DNA of 33,459 bases, taken from contig DJQM01000012.1 of the NCBI GenBank assembly GCA_002437585.1, forward strand, positions 1 to 33,459, in the 5' to 3' direction. Each line of letters starts with the position of its first letter. Positions within the stretch are counted from its first letter, which is position 1. The stretch comes from Clostridiales bacterium UBA6386 (GTDB lineage: Bacteria; Bacillota; Clostridia; Oscillospirales; Oscillospiraceae). Below are positions 21,705 through 29,431 of this stretch, piece after piece. A program made the translations under genes and the position numbers. The notes beneath the pieces were generated by a model. That model did no database searches, had not been told where the DNA came from, and saw nothing but the letters and a program-made list of their open reading frames with translations.

Positions 21705-23477
21705 ATTCGGATCCTCCGGGAAGGCATATCTGGCCTGGTACCGGGCGTATTCCTCGGCGAAGGCGGCGCTCTCCCGCAGCTCGCCGGCCTTCAGGGAATT
21801 CAGATACTCGTGTGCCTCCAGCTTGCCCTCGGACACCTGCAGAATCTCCACCGCCACATTGGAGCAATGATCCGCCGAACGCTCGAAGGCGGTGAGAAGG
21901 TCCTCCAGCACGAAGCCGTACTCCACGCTGCATCTGCCCTCCCGGAGACGGCGGATGTGCCGGGACTTGATCTCCCGCACCAGAGCGTCCACCACCTGCT
22001 CCTGGGGCTCTACCTTCCGGGCCAGCTCCCGGTCGAAGCTCCGATAGGCCTCCACCGTCCGACCCAAAATGTCCGAAACAGCCCGCTCCAGCACCTCCAG
22101 CTCCCCCTGCGCCTGCCGGGAGAAGACAATCTTCTTTTCCTCCATTTCCAGAGCCGCCTTGCCCACATTCACCGCATGGTCGGCGATCCGCTCCAGATCG
22201 GAAATGGTGTAGAGCAGGGTGTTGAGCGTTCGGCTGTCGGAAACGGACAGGCTCCGGCTGGACAGCTGCACGAGATAGGTACCCAGAGCGTCCTCATAGC
22301 GGTCGGTGTTGCTCTCCAGCTCCAGCACCCGATCCAGGGTTTTGCTGTCAAACTTCCGGGTCAGCTCCATGGCCAGCCGCATAGCCTGGGCGGAATCCTC
22401 CGCCATTCGGGTAGCGATGTCCTGGGCGCGCTGGGTGGCGACTGCCGGGGTGGCCAGCAGACGCTCGTCCAGCAGTACCGGCTTCTCCTCCTGTTTGTCG
22501 TCCGGCACCGTCAGGACAGCCAGCTTCACGAGCAGGCCGTTCAGAGGGAGCAGCAGCGCGGTGACGCAGACGTTGAAGGAGGTGTGGATTACGGCAATGT
22601 CCATCTCGCTGCAGGTATCCCCCAGAAATCCCCAGGGGTGCAGCAGGCCTATTCCGTAGAATCCCACCACAAATACCAGACTGCCGATAATATTGAAATA
22701 CAGATGCACCATAGCCGCCCGCCGGGCGTTCTTGTTGGCACCGATGGCACCCATCATGGCGGTGACGCAGGTGCCGATGTTCTGACCCAGGATCACGGGA
22801 ATGGCGCAGCCGTAGGTCACCGCGCCGGTGGAACACAGGCTCTGCAGAATGCCCACGGAGGCGGAAGAGGACTGAATGATGGCGGTCAGAGCCGCGCCCA
22901 CCAGAATGCCCACCAGGGGATTGGAAAAGGAGATCATCATCCGGGTAAACCAGACCTCATCCTTCAGGAATTTCATGGAACTGCTCATCAGATCCATGCC
23001 GGTCATCAGAGCCATGAAGCCCAGCAGAATGCCGCCGATATTCCGCTTTTTCTCAGAGTCTGTGAACATGTACAGCACGATGCCAACGGCACCCAGCAGC
23101 GGTGCCAGGGTGGCCGGCTTGAACATCTGCACCAGAAAGCTATCCCCCTCCAGGCCGCTCAGGGACAGAATCCAGGCGGTAACCGTAGTGCCTACGTTGC
23201 TGCCCATGATGACGCCCACGGCCTGCTTCAGAGTCAGAATGCCGGAGTTGACGAAGCCCACCACCATCACCGTGGTGGCCGAGGAGGACTGGATCACCGC
23301 CGTCACCGCAAGACCCAGAAGGAATCCCTTGGGAACGTTGGAGCTCATTCTCGCCAGAATGGTCTGGAGCTTGCCGCCGGCGGTGCGTTCCAGGGATTTC
23401 CCCATGGTATCCATACCAAACAGGAACAGCGCCAGCCCGCCCAGCAGGGAAATCAGCTTCAAAAGATAAAAGGTCAT
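21702..23477 (-). CDS. Na/Pi cotransporter family protein with PhoU-like C-terminal domain
   Basis: A 591-residue membrane protein of the NptA/YjbB (PNaS) family that moves phosphate with sodium. The N-terminal ~330 residues carry two inverted repeats, each with the QSSSA signature: AVIQSSSATTVMVVGFVNSG with GSNVGTTVTA, and AIIQSSSASVGILQSLCSTG with GQNIGTCVTA. Residues ~350-575 form a helical PhoU-like regulatory domain (LERIADHAVNVGK, ERSADHCSNVAVEIL). Full length. A Pho-box-like pair lies 91 nt upstream, linking it to the pst genes. The last codons run into a repeat element. Confidence 0.93.
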   Translation of the reverse strand: MTFYLLKLISLLGGLALFLFGMDTMGKSLERTAGGKLQTILARMSSNVPKGFLLGLAVTAVIQSSSATTVMVVGFVNSGILTLKQAVGVIMGSNVGTTVTAWILSLSGLEGDSFLVQMFKPATLAPLLGAVGIVLYMFTDSEKKRNIGGILLGFMALMTGMDLMSSSMKFLKDEVWFTRMMISFSNPLVGILVGAALTAIIQSSSASVGILQSLCSTGAVTYGCAIPVILGQNIGTCVTAMMGAIGANKNARRAAMVHLYFNIIGSLVFVVGFYGIGLLHPWGFLGDTCSEMDIAVIHTSFNVCVTALLLPLNGLLVKLAVLTVPDDKQEEKPVLLDERLLATPAVATQRAQDIATRMAEDSAQAMRLAMELTRKFDSKTLDRVLELESNTDRYEDALGTYLVQLSSRSLSVSDSRTLNTLLYTISDLERIADHAVNVGKAALEMEEKKIVFSRQAQGELEVLERAVSDILGRTVEAYRSFDRELARKVEPQEQVVDALVREIKSRHIRRLREGRCSVEYGFVLEDLLTAFERSADHCSNVAVEILQVSEGKLEAHEYLNSLKAGELRESAAFAEEYARYQARYAFPEDPN

Positions 23478-23552
23478 GCTTCTCTCTCCTTATCGTTCGT
23501 TTCAGATATCCAGAATACATTATACGGTGCATGAAGGGAATATGCCATAGGC

Positions 23553-23584
23553 GCTATGCAAAGATTTTGTAAAATTCATGTAAA
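23553..23584 (-). promoter_or_regulatory. Pho-box-like direct repeat ahead of the Na/Pi cotransporter
   Basis: On minus, TTTACA (23579-23584), a 5-nt spacer, TTTACA (23568-23573), then 9 nt and a weak -10-like CATAGC (23553-23558). The 11-nt period is that of Firmicute PhoP sites. The 9-nt gap to the -10 position equals that at pstS and pstC. Confidence 0.6.
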
Positions 23585-23644
23585 GTTTCTTACCTGCCAC
23601 CGGCGGCAGACACTTCTCTTTCGTCATTTCCGCGCAAATCCATA

Positions 23645-23673
23645 TTGAATCTCCAGCGGACATGTGCTATAAT
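23645..23673 (+). promoter_or_regulatory. Promoter of the cytidylate-kinase-like gene
   Basis: -35 TTGAAT (23645-23650), an exact 17-nt spacer and -10 TATAAT (23668-23673). GGGAGG follows at 23712-23717 before the ATG at 23726. Confidence 0.85.
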
Positions 23674-23725
23674 GCACATAATCCGGCGGGGAAGCAAGCC
23701 CCCGCACAGTCGGGAGGTATCCAAA

Positions 23726-24319
23726 ATGAAGCGTATTATTACCATCGGAAGAGAATTTGGCTCCGGCGGCAGCGATCTGGGACGTCGGCTTGCCCGGGAG
23801 CTGGGCATTGCCTATTACGACCGGGACATCATTCTGCGCACCGCCAAGGCCAGCGCCCATCTGACCCCGGAGCAGGTGCGCCAGTGGGACGAGCGGGTAC
23901 CCATGGAATTTGGCTTTACCCAGAGTCTGTTCAATTTCTACAGCCGTCCCCTGAGCGAGGAGCTGTGGAACGCCCAGGTGAAGGCCATCCGGCAGATTGC
24001 AGACAAGGAAAGCTGCGTGCTGGTGGGTCGGAACGCGGACTACATTCTCAAGGAATATGACCACTGCCTGCGGGTCTTCGTCCACGCGGATCGGAGCTGG
24101 CGGCTGCTGCGGATCCGCAAGTCCATGCCAGACACTCCCTGGGATGAATTGCAGTCCGATATGGACACCGCCGACCGTGCCCGCCGGGCCTACTGTGAAA
24201 AAATGACTGGCCGTGCCTACGGAGACTGCCGGAATTACGACCTGACCCTGTGTACCAGCACCCTGGGCTTTGAAAAAGCGTACCAATTGCTGAAGAGTGC
24301 CGCTCAAATGATGGAATAA
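23726..24319 (+). CDS. Cytidylate kinase-like family protein
   Basis: A 197-residue P-loop protein starting MKRIITIGREFGSGGSDLGR, where GREFGSGGSDLG is the nucleotide-binding loop of the cytidylate-kinase-like family common in Firmicutes. Other family features are YYDRDIILRTAK, LVGRNADYIL (~94-103) and a lid region rich in Arg (RARRAYCEKMTGRAYG). It probably phosphorylates a nucleotide or similar small substrate. It is distinct from the housekeeping CMP kinase, and its substrate is not established. The ATG at 23726 is chosen for GGGAGG upstream and because an earlier in-frame ATG coincides with the promoter. Single gene. Confidence 0.88.
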   Translation: MKRIITIGREFGSGGSDLGRRLARELGIAYYDRDIILRTAKASAHLTPEQVRQWDERVPMEFGFTQSLFNFYSRPLSEELWNAQVKAIRQIADKESCVLVGRNADYILKEYDHCLRVFVHADRSWRLLRIRKSMPDTPWDELQSDMDTADRARRAYCEKMTGRAYGDCRNYDLTLCTSTLGFEKAYQLLKSAAQMME

Positions 24320-24362
24320 TTTGTGAATTCCGTAGAATATGGACAATTGTCCTTCTCTCATG

Positions 24363-24391
24363 TTGATTTTTGGGAACCAAAGTGGTAGAAT
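24363..24391 (+). promoter_or_regulatory. Promoter of the polar amino acid ABC operon
   Basis: -35 TTGATT (24363-24368), an exact 17-nt spacer ending TGG and -10 TAGAAT (24386-24391). It gives a leader of about 115 nt before the binding-protein gene. Confidence 0.75.
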
Positions 24392-24412
24392 ACGGCCAAG
24401 ATGTTTGGTTGC

Positions 24413-24446
24413 AAAGGCGCGACGGGAAGAATTCCGCCGCCTTTTT
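24413..24446 (+). terminator. Terminator-like hairpin in the leader of the ABC operon (possible attenuator)
   Basis: A stem AAAGGCG (24413-24419) with CGCCTTT (24438-24444) plus an inner CGG/CCG pairing, then a run of five T. It lies downstream of the promoter and upstream of the first gene, so it could attenuate the operon. Alternatively it ends the cytidylate-kinase-like transcript and the promoter call is wrong. Confidence 0.5.
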
Positions 24447-24515
24447 CCCATTCATCCCAGCCATATCCGGCGAAAATCCCATTTTTGTGAAAAACAGAGG
24501 AAAGGATGAATTGTT

Positions 24516-25346
24516 ATGAAAAAGTTTACCGCATTGTGTCTGGCCATGGTAATGGTTCTGGCTCTGGCTGCCTGCAGCGGTTCTGCCGCTCCCGCCCAGA
24601 CCCAGGCGCCCGCGGCTGCCGCCACCGAGGCTCCTGCCGCCGATACCACCACGGCTCCCGCCGCTTCCGGCAGGAAGTGGATCATTGCCTCCGACACCGT
24701 CTTCAAGCCCTTTGAGTATACCGATGCTTCCGGCAACTTCGTGGGCATTGACGTGGACATCGTCGCAGCCATTGCCGCTGACCAGGGCTTTGACTACGAG
24801 ATCAAGAGCCTGGGCTGGGACGCAGCCATCGCTGCCTGCCAGGCCGGCCAGGCTGACGGTCTGATCGCCGGTGCTTCCATCACCGATGAGCGGAAGGCCA
24901 GCGGCTGGCTCTTCTCCGACGGCTACTACACTGCTACCCAGACCATGACCGTAGCTGCCGATTCCGACATCACCGGCTTCGCCGATCTGAAGGGCAAGGA
25001 TGTGGCCGTCAAGACCGGCACCCAGGGCGCGACCTACGCTGAGAGCCTGAAGGACGAGTACGGCTTCAACCTGGTCTACTTTGAGGATTCTCCCACCATG
25101 TATCAGGCGGTTCTGGGCGGCCAGTGCGTTGCCTGCTTCGAGGACACCCCCATCATGCAGGCTACCATCAAGGACAACGGTCTGGCTCTGAAGTGCCTGG
25201 AGGATACGGCCAATGAAGGCGGCGAATATGGCTTCGCCATCTTCAACCCCGACAACCAGGAGCTGCTCGATATGTTCAATGCCGGTCTTGCCCACATCAA
25301 GGCCAACGGCACCTACGACGAGATCCTGGCCAAGTATCTGGGCTAA
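24516..25346 (+). CDS. Polar amino acid (glutamine-type) ABC transporter substrate-binding lipoprotein
   Basis: A 276-residue extracellular solute-binding protein of family 3. The signal peptide ends in LAAC (lipid-anchored Cys20) and an Ala/Pro/Thr linker follows (~21-48). The binding domain has the SBP family-3 pattern: FKPFEYTDASGNFVGIDVDI (~64-83), then LGWDAAIAACQAGQADGLIAG (~103-123) and SITDERKASGWLFSDGYYTA. The ligand is probably glutamine or another polar amino acid; exact specificity cannot be read. GAAAGGA precedes the ATG by about 10 nt. First gene of an SBP-permease-ATPase operon, with a hairpin between it and the permease. Confidence 0.93.
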   Translation: MKKFTALCLAMVMVLALAACSGSAAPAQTQAPAAAATEAPAADTTTAPAASGRKWIIASDTVFKPFEYTDASGNFVGIDVDIVAAIAADQGFDYEIKSLGWDAAIAACQAGQADGLIAGASITDERKASGWLFSDGYYTATQTMTVAADSDITGFADLKGKDVAVKTGTQGATYAESLKDEYGFNLVYFEDSPTMYQAVLGGQCVACFEDTPIMQATIKDNGLALKCLEDTANEGGEYGFAIFNPDNQELLDMFNAGLAHIKANGTYDEILAKYLG

Positions 25347-25370
25347 GGGAAGCTCTGACTAAATGCCTGT

Positions 25371-25402
25371 GGGGGACGCCTGTAGGCGCCCCCCCATTTT
25401 TT
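25371..25402 (+). terminator. Intra-operon hairpin/terminator after the binding-protein gene
   Basis: A GC-rich stem GGGGG-A-CGCC (25371-25380) pairs with GGCG-CCCCC (25385-25393) around a TGTA loop, and T6 follows at 25397-25402. Partial termination here would give more binding protein than permease/ATPase. A fragment like the left end of the 21483-21704 repeat lies just upstream at 25347-25363. Confidence 0.7.
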
Positions 25403-25476
25403 CAGAATGGTCAAATCCCGTTGCATCGACGGCGGATTTGGCGCATTCTCAGTTCAAACCGAAAGGAGTCCTGAGC

Positions 25477-26151
25477 GTGATCCGCATTTTCTCCGCATAC
25501 GGCCCCCTGCTGCTGCGGGCCATGGGGCAGACCCTGCTTCTTGCCCTGTCCGGCCTGTTCTTTGCCTGCATTCTGGGTCTGATCTTCGGCCTGCTCAGCG
25601 TGGTGAAGAGCCGGATCTGTAATGCCATTTCCACCATTTTCGTGGACGTGATCCGGGGCGTTCCCATGATCGTGCTGGCATTTATGATCTATTTCGGCGT
25701 TCCCCAGGCCATCAACGGCCTGCTCACCGGTGCCAAGTTTACCCTTTCCGCCCTGCAGGCCGGTACTGTGGCTCTGGCGCTGAACTGCGGCGCGTACATG
25801 GCCGAGATCATTCGCGCCGGTATTCAGAGTGTGGATCCCGGTCAGATGGAGGCAGCCCGTTCTCTGGGTCTGCCTTATTGGCGCGCTATGGCCAGAGTGG
25901 TTCTGCCCCAGGCCATCCGCACCATGATTCCCAGCATTATCAATCAGTTCATCATCACCCTGAAGGATACCTCCATTCTGTCCGTCATCGGCTTCCCGGA
26001 GCTGGTCAATACCGCGAAAAACGTGGTGGCCAACACCATGCGGGCCTTTGAGGTCTGGGCCATCGTGGGCATTATGTACCTGATCATCATCACGCTGCTG
26101 TCCCGTCTGGCAAAGCGTCTGGAAAGGAGACTGAACCGTGGCCGTGAATAA
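25477..26151 (+). CDS. Polar amino acid ABC transporter permease
   Basis: A 224-residue permease of the His/Glu/Gln type with about five membrane helices. The conserved LALSGLFFACILGLIFGLL starts the first repeat. The cytoplasmic coupling motif EAARSLGLPYWRAMARVVLPQ is diagnostic. It starts at GTG (25477) with AAAGGAG 8 nt upstream. An earlier in-frame ATG at 25363 lies within the hairpin region and would add a non-homologous 38-residue leader. It overlaps the ATPase gene by 14 nt. Confidence 0.92.
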   Translation: MIRIFSAYGPLLLRAMGQTLLLALSGLFFACILGLIFGLLSVVKSRICNAISTIFVDVIRGVPMIVLAFMIYFGVPQAINGLLTGAKFTLSALQAGTVALALNCGAYMAEIIRAGIQSVDPGQMEAARSLGLPYWRAMARVVLPQAIRTMIPSIINQFIITLKDTSILSVIGFPELVNTAKNVVANTMRAFEVWAIVGIMYLIIITLLSRLAKRLERRLNRGRE

Positions 26152-26884
26152 GAACAATGTGAAAATTCACATTTCCCATCTGAAGAAGAACTTCGGCAAG
26201 CTGGAAGTCCTCAAGGACGTTTCCACCGACATTTACGAGGGCGAGGTGGTGGTCGTGCTCGGCCCTTCGGGTTCCGGCAAGTCTACGCTGCTTCGCTGTC
26301 TGAACCGGCTGGAGGAAATCACCGGCGGTGAGGTCATCGTGGACGGCCACGACATGACCGACAAAAAGACGGATCTCAATAAGGTTCGTCAGAACGTGGG
26401 CATGGTCTTCCAGCACTTTAACCTCTTCAACAACCTGGATGTGATGGGTAACATGACCCTGGCTCCCACGGAGCTGAAAATGGCCACCAAGGCTCAGGCC
26501 ACGGAAAAAGCCCTCCAGCTTCTGGAGCGGGTGGGGCTGCTGGACAAGGCCTCCGCCTACCCCGCCCAGCTGTCCGGCGGTCAGAAGCAGCGGGTAGCCA
26601 TTGCCCGTGCCCTGGCCATGAATCCGGACATCATGCTCTTCGACGAGCCTACCTCCGCCCTGGATCCGGAAATGGTGGGCGAGGTGCTGGCCGTTATGAA
26701 GCAGCTGGCCGCCGACGGCATGACCATGGTGGTAGTCACCCATGAAATCGGCTTTGCCCGTGAAGTCGCCACCCGGGTGATCTTCATGGAAAGCGGCTAC
26801 ATCGTGGAGGAGGGCACCCCGGAGGAGGTCATCGACCATCCCAAGCAGCCCAGAACCATCGATTTCCTCAGCAAGGTTCTATAA
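26138..26884 (+). CDS. glnQ: Polar amino acid ABC transporter ATP-binding protein (GlnQ-like)
   Basis: A 248-residue ABC ATPase. Walker A is GPSGSGKSTLLRCLNRLE, the Q-loop GMVFQHFNLFNNLDVMGN is the hallmark of the polar amino acid (GlnQ/HisP) subfamily, the signature is LSGGQKQRVAIARALAM, Walker B is IMLFDEPTSALDPEMV, and the H-loop is VVVTHEIGFAREVA. It starts at GTG (26138) with AAAGGAG 8 nt before; a second in-frame GTG two codons later is an alternative. Last gene of the operon, closed by the terminator at 26901-26930. Confidence 0.95.
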   Translation: MAVNKNNVKIHISHLKKNFGKLEVLKDVSTDIYEGEVVVVLGPSGSGKSTLLRCLNRLEEITGGEVIVDGHDMTDKKTDLNKVRQNVGMVFQHFNLFNNLDVMGNMTLAPTELKMATKAQATEKALQLLERVGLLDKASAYPAQLSGGQKQRVAIARALAMNPDIMLFDEPTSALDPEMVGEVLAVMKQLAADGMTMVVVTHEIGFAREVATRVIFMESGYIVEEGTPEEVIDHPKQPRTIDFLSKVL

Positions 26885-26900
26885 AGCTAAAATAGTGTAG

Positions 26901-26930
26901 AAGGGCTTCCCGCCGGGAAGCCCTTTTTTT
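26901..26930 (+). terminator. Terminator of the polar amino acid ABC operon
   Basis: A perfect 10-bp stem AGGGCTTCCC (26902-26911) and GGGAAGCCCT (26915-26924) with a 3-nt loop and T7. A GNAT gene begins only 15 nt later, so its expression depends on read-through or an unseen promoter. Confidence 0.9.
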
Positions 26931-26945
26931 GAAAGGATGAGATTC

Positions 26946-27428
26946 ATGGAAATACGAACCGCCGCCATGGCAGATTTGCAGGCCATTTCCGCCCTGGAGG
27001 CCGAGTGCTTCCCCGCCGCCGAGGCCGCATCGCGGGAGAGCATCCGCGCTCGACTGGCTGCTTATCCGGAGCATTTCTGGCTCCTGCTGGACGGGAAAAA
27101 GCTCGTGGGCTTTGTCAACGGCATGGTCACGGACGAGCCTGATCTGCGGGACGAAATGTATGGCAACGCAAGCCTTCACAAGGAAACCGGAGCCTGGCAG
27201 ATGATCTTCGGGGTGGACACCGCCCCGGCCTACCGCCGCCGGGGCTGCGCCGGACGGCTTCTGGCGCACGTCATTGCGGAGGCCAAGCGTCAGGGGCGGA
27301 AGGGCTTGATCCTCACCTGCAAGGACGCGCTCGTCCATTACTACGCCAAATTTGGCTTCGTCAGCGAGGGGGTTTCCCAGTCCACCCACGGAAATGTGCG
27401 GTGGTATCAGATGCGGCTGACCTTCTAG
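26946..27428 (+). CDS. GNAT family N-acetyltransferase (arylalkylamine acetyltransferase-like)
   Basis: A 160-residue acetyltransferase. The acetyl-CoA motif A is VDTAPAYRRRGCAGRLLAHV (R-x-x-G-x-A type), and motif B is ALVHYYAKFGFVSEGVSQST. The HYYAKFGF...STHG ending resembles bacterial proteins related to serotonin/arylalkylamine N-acetyltransferases. The substrate is not known. The ATG at 26946 has AAAGGA 8 nt upstream; an in-frame ATG at 26937 overlaps that site. A GC-rich hairpin (AGCCGGG/CCCGGCT, 27427-27443) without a T-tract overlaps the stop codon. Confidence 0.88.
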   Translation: MEIRTAAMADLQAISALEAECFPAAEAASRESIRARLAAYPEHFWLLLDGKKLVGFVNGMVTDEPDLRDEMYGNASLHKETGAWQMIFGVDTAPAYRRRGCAGRLLAHVIAEAKRQGRKGLILTCKDALVHYYAKFGFVSEGVSQSTHGNVRWYQMRLTF

Positions 27429-27529
27429 CCGGGAGCCCCGGCTGGCAATGCGTGCCCGACCGGTCTGTAATCGCTAAACCATTGGGTACAAGCTCGGTAT
27501 CGTTCTTGCGACGCACCTATAAAGAAGTT

Positions 27530-27567
27530 GTCATTGCGAACCAGTCCTCAGACTGGTGTGGCAATCC
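27530..27567. repeat. 38-bp dispersed palindrome, copy 3
   Basis: GTCATTGCGAACCAGT...ACTGGTGTGGCAATCC, the same family as 10515-10552 and 10685-10722. It is followed at ~27605-27632 by the module GAGCCACCTTCCCC...GGGAAGG, which also follows the first copies. The two repeat regions are therefore composite and share more than one unit. No gene is seen in 27429-27745. Confidence 0.75.
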
Positions 27568-27711
27568 GTTTCCCTAAATTCTCCCCTTGCATGGGGCTCT
27601 AGGGAGCCACCTTCCCCTCCCAAGGGAAGGCTCTGGGTCGAGGTGCTCTATTATTTCAATCGTCCCGAAGGGACACCACTTCTATTCACTATTCACCATT
27701 CTATATTCACT

Positions 27712-27740
27712 AAAAAGGGCGCGGTGCTGAGCACCGCGCC
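27712..27740 (-). terminator. Terminator of the MoxR-VWA operon
   Basis: Stem arms GGCGCGGTGCT (27718-27728) and AGCACCGCGCC (27730-27740). On minus a TTTTT tract follows. It sits just past the VWA gene stop. Confidence 0.85.
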
Positions 27741-27745
27741 TTGTG

Positions 27746-29431
27746 CTATTGCTCGCATTCCATTCGGATCAGCTCCACGGCGGCCTTGGAGAATTCCTCC
27801 ATCTGGCGAATCCGTACCAGCTGGCGGCCGTAGATTTTTTCCGCGTTGGGATAATTGCCGCTGCTGCCGAAGAATACCGCCCCCACCCGACAGCCCGAAC
27901 AGCGAAGCCTTGCCACCTCCGCGGCGGCATCCTCCACGCCGTTTTTCTCCTCATAGGGCACAGGCAGCCGCCCGGGGCGGCTCAGAGGCATGGAATCGTT
28001 GGGATTGGCATCGGTGAGCAGGATCACGATCTTCCGCTCCGCCCGCACCGAAGCCATGGTGAACCCCGCCATCCGCAGAGCCAGCCCATCCCGGTTCCAT
28101 CCGGCGGCAAAATACCGGAAGACGTTTCTGGCATTATCCGCCCCGAAGGGCACCAGACGCCGGAACACCGTCACCCCCCGGATGGAGCAGAAGCTTTCCA
28201 CCTGCACGGGAACCCGGCATTGCCGCAGTGCCTCCGCCAGAATGTAGGCCTGGGCGGAGATCACCTCCTGCTGGTGCATCCGGGAAGCGGAAGCGTCCAG
28301 CAGGAGCAGCACGGACATGCCCGGTGTGGGCTGCTCCTCCGGCCGGAGAAACACCCGCTCGTCATTCAGGATCGGCCCCCGCCAGACCCGTCCGGCATCC
28401 AGCTCTCCCCAGGGAGCCAGCTCCGACCGGGGCAGGTACTCGGACAATAGATTTCCGGAAATTTCCCGCTGGATTCGCCGGACGATTCCATCGTACATGG
28501 CGGCGTTGTCCAGATAATGCTGCTTGTTTTTCTTCTGCTGGCGCAGAGCCTCCTGGGCGACGTGCCGGGCATCCTCCCGGGAAATGGGAGCGGCGGTGCC
28601 GTCGGTGAACCAGACAGCACAGCCCGCATGGGCACCGGTACACAGCTTCTGCCGGATTTCCTCCAGCCGGTTGGGGGAGTACCGGCACCGGCCGAAGCAC
28701 CCTTCTACATAGGCAAGGTCGTCCTTGCCGCCTTTGCGCTGGCTGCCAAAGCTTCGCCGTTTTTCCTGAGTGCCGGAGTTCATTTCCGAAATCACCGCGT
28801 TTTCCAGCCGCTGGGGCTGCAGCACGTCCGGCTTTCGCTGGGGCAGGAACCGGAGCCAGTCGGGAAGCTCCCAGCGCTTTCTCCGAGCCTGCACCCTGGT
28901 AAAGCCGAAGCCCTCTCTCAGCAGCTCCAGGATGTACTTGCTCAGAGCCTCCGGCTCTAAATCCGCGCCCTCCCGGATTTTTTCGTAGAGCTTTGCCTCC
29001 TTGGGCAGAAGGACGCCCGGAGACTGACCCAGTGCCTCCCGCCAGTAGGCTCGCTGCAGCGATTCGCACAGCAGTGCCTTGCCCATATTTTCAGACCTTG
29101 CGCGGCGTTCCAGACTGTCCAGGAAAAAATCCGCATACTCCCGGCGCAGATCCTCCAGTGCCGGGCGTAAAGGCAAATTCCGCCGATAAACCGCCTGCTC
29201 GATGAGCAGCCAGGAGAATCGGTCGTAGGTTCCCTGCCAGATGTCCCCTTCCCAGGTGTCGAACAGGGCTTGCAGCCCTTCTTTGCCGAAAAAATGTTCC
29301 GCCAGCCCCGCCACGGTGTTCATATACAAAGTATTGGACACAAACACCGGCTGGAAGCCATATTCCCCGGCTCCGTTCCACACCTGATTCAAAGCCCGCC
29401 GTCCGGCGGCACCGAGCTGCTCCGTGTTCAT
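27746..29431 (-). CDS. VWA domain protein, partner of a MoxR-type AAA ATPase
   Basis: A 561-residue protein. The C-terminal ~200 residues form a von Willebrand factor A domain with the MIDAS motif DASAS (379-383) in SVLLLLDASASRMHQQ and a later acidic loop ILLTDANPNDS. The N-terminal ~350 residues are helical and charged, with no recognised domain. MoxR-AAA plus VWA pairs (CobS/CobT, NorQ/NorD, RavA/ViaA types) are chaperone-like machines that remodel or metallate target proteins. The target here is unknown, as no obvious client gene is adjacent. The start overlaps the ATPase gene stop by 4 nt. Confidence 0.85.
   Translation of the reverse strand: MNTEQLGAAGRRALNQVWNGAGEYGFQPVFVSNTLYMNTVAGLAEHFFGKEGLQALFDTWEGDIWQGTYDRFSWLLIEQAVYRRNLPLRPALEDLRREYADFFLDSLERRARSENMGKALLCESLQRAYWREALGQSPGVLLPKEAKLYEKIREGADLEPEALSKYILELLREGFGFTRVQARRKRWELPDWLRFLPQRKPDVLQPQRLENAVISEMNSGTQEKRRSFGSQRKGGKDDLAYVEGCFGRCRYSPNRLEEIRQKLCTGAHAGCAVWFTDGTAAPISREDARHVAQEALRQQKKNKQHYLDNAAMYDGIVRRIQREISGNLLSEYLPRSELAPWGELDAGRVWRGPILNDERVFLRPEEQPTPGMSVLLLLDASASRMHQQEVISAQAYILAEALRQCRVPVQVESFCSIRGVTVFRRLVPFGADNARNVFRYFAAGWNRDGLALRMAGFTMASVRAERKIVILLTDANPNDSMPLSRPGRLPVPYEEKNGVEDAAAEVARLRCSGCRVGAVFFGSSGNYPNAEKIYGRQLVRIRQMEEFSKAAVELIRMECEQ

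Noticed and set aside
21810..23534. 574-codon open frame on plus opposite the Na/Pi cotransporter
   Set aside because: His/Gln/Gly-rich composition typical of an antisense shadow, while the minus strand encodes a complete transporter.
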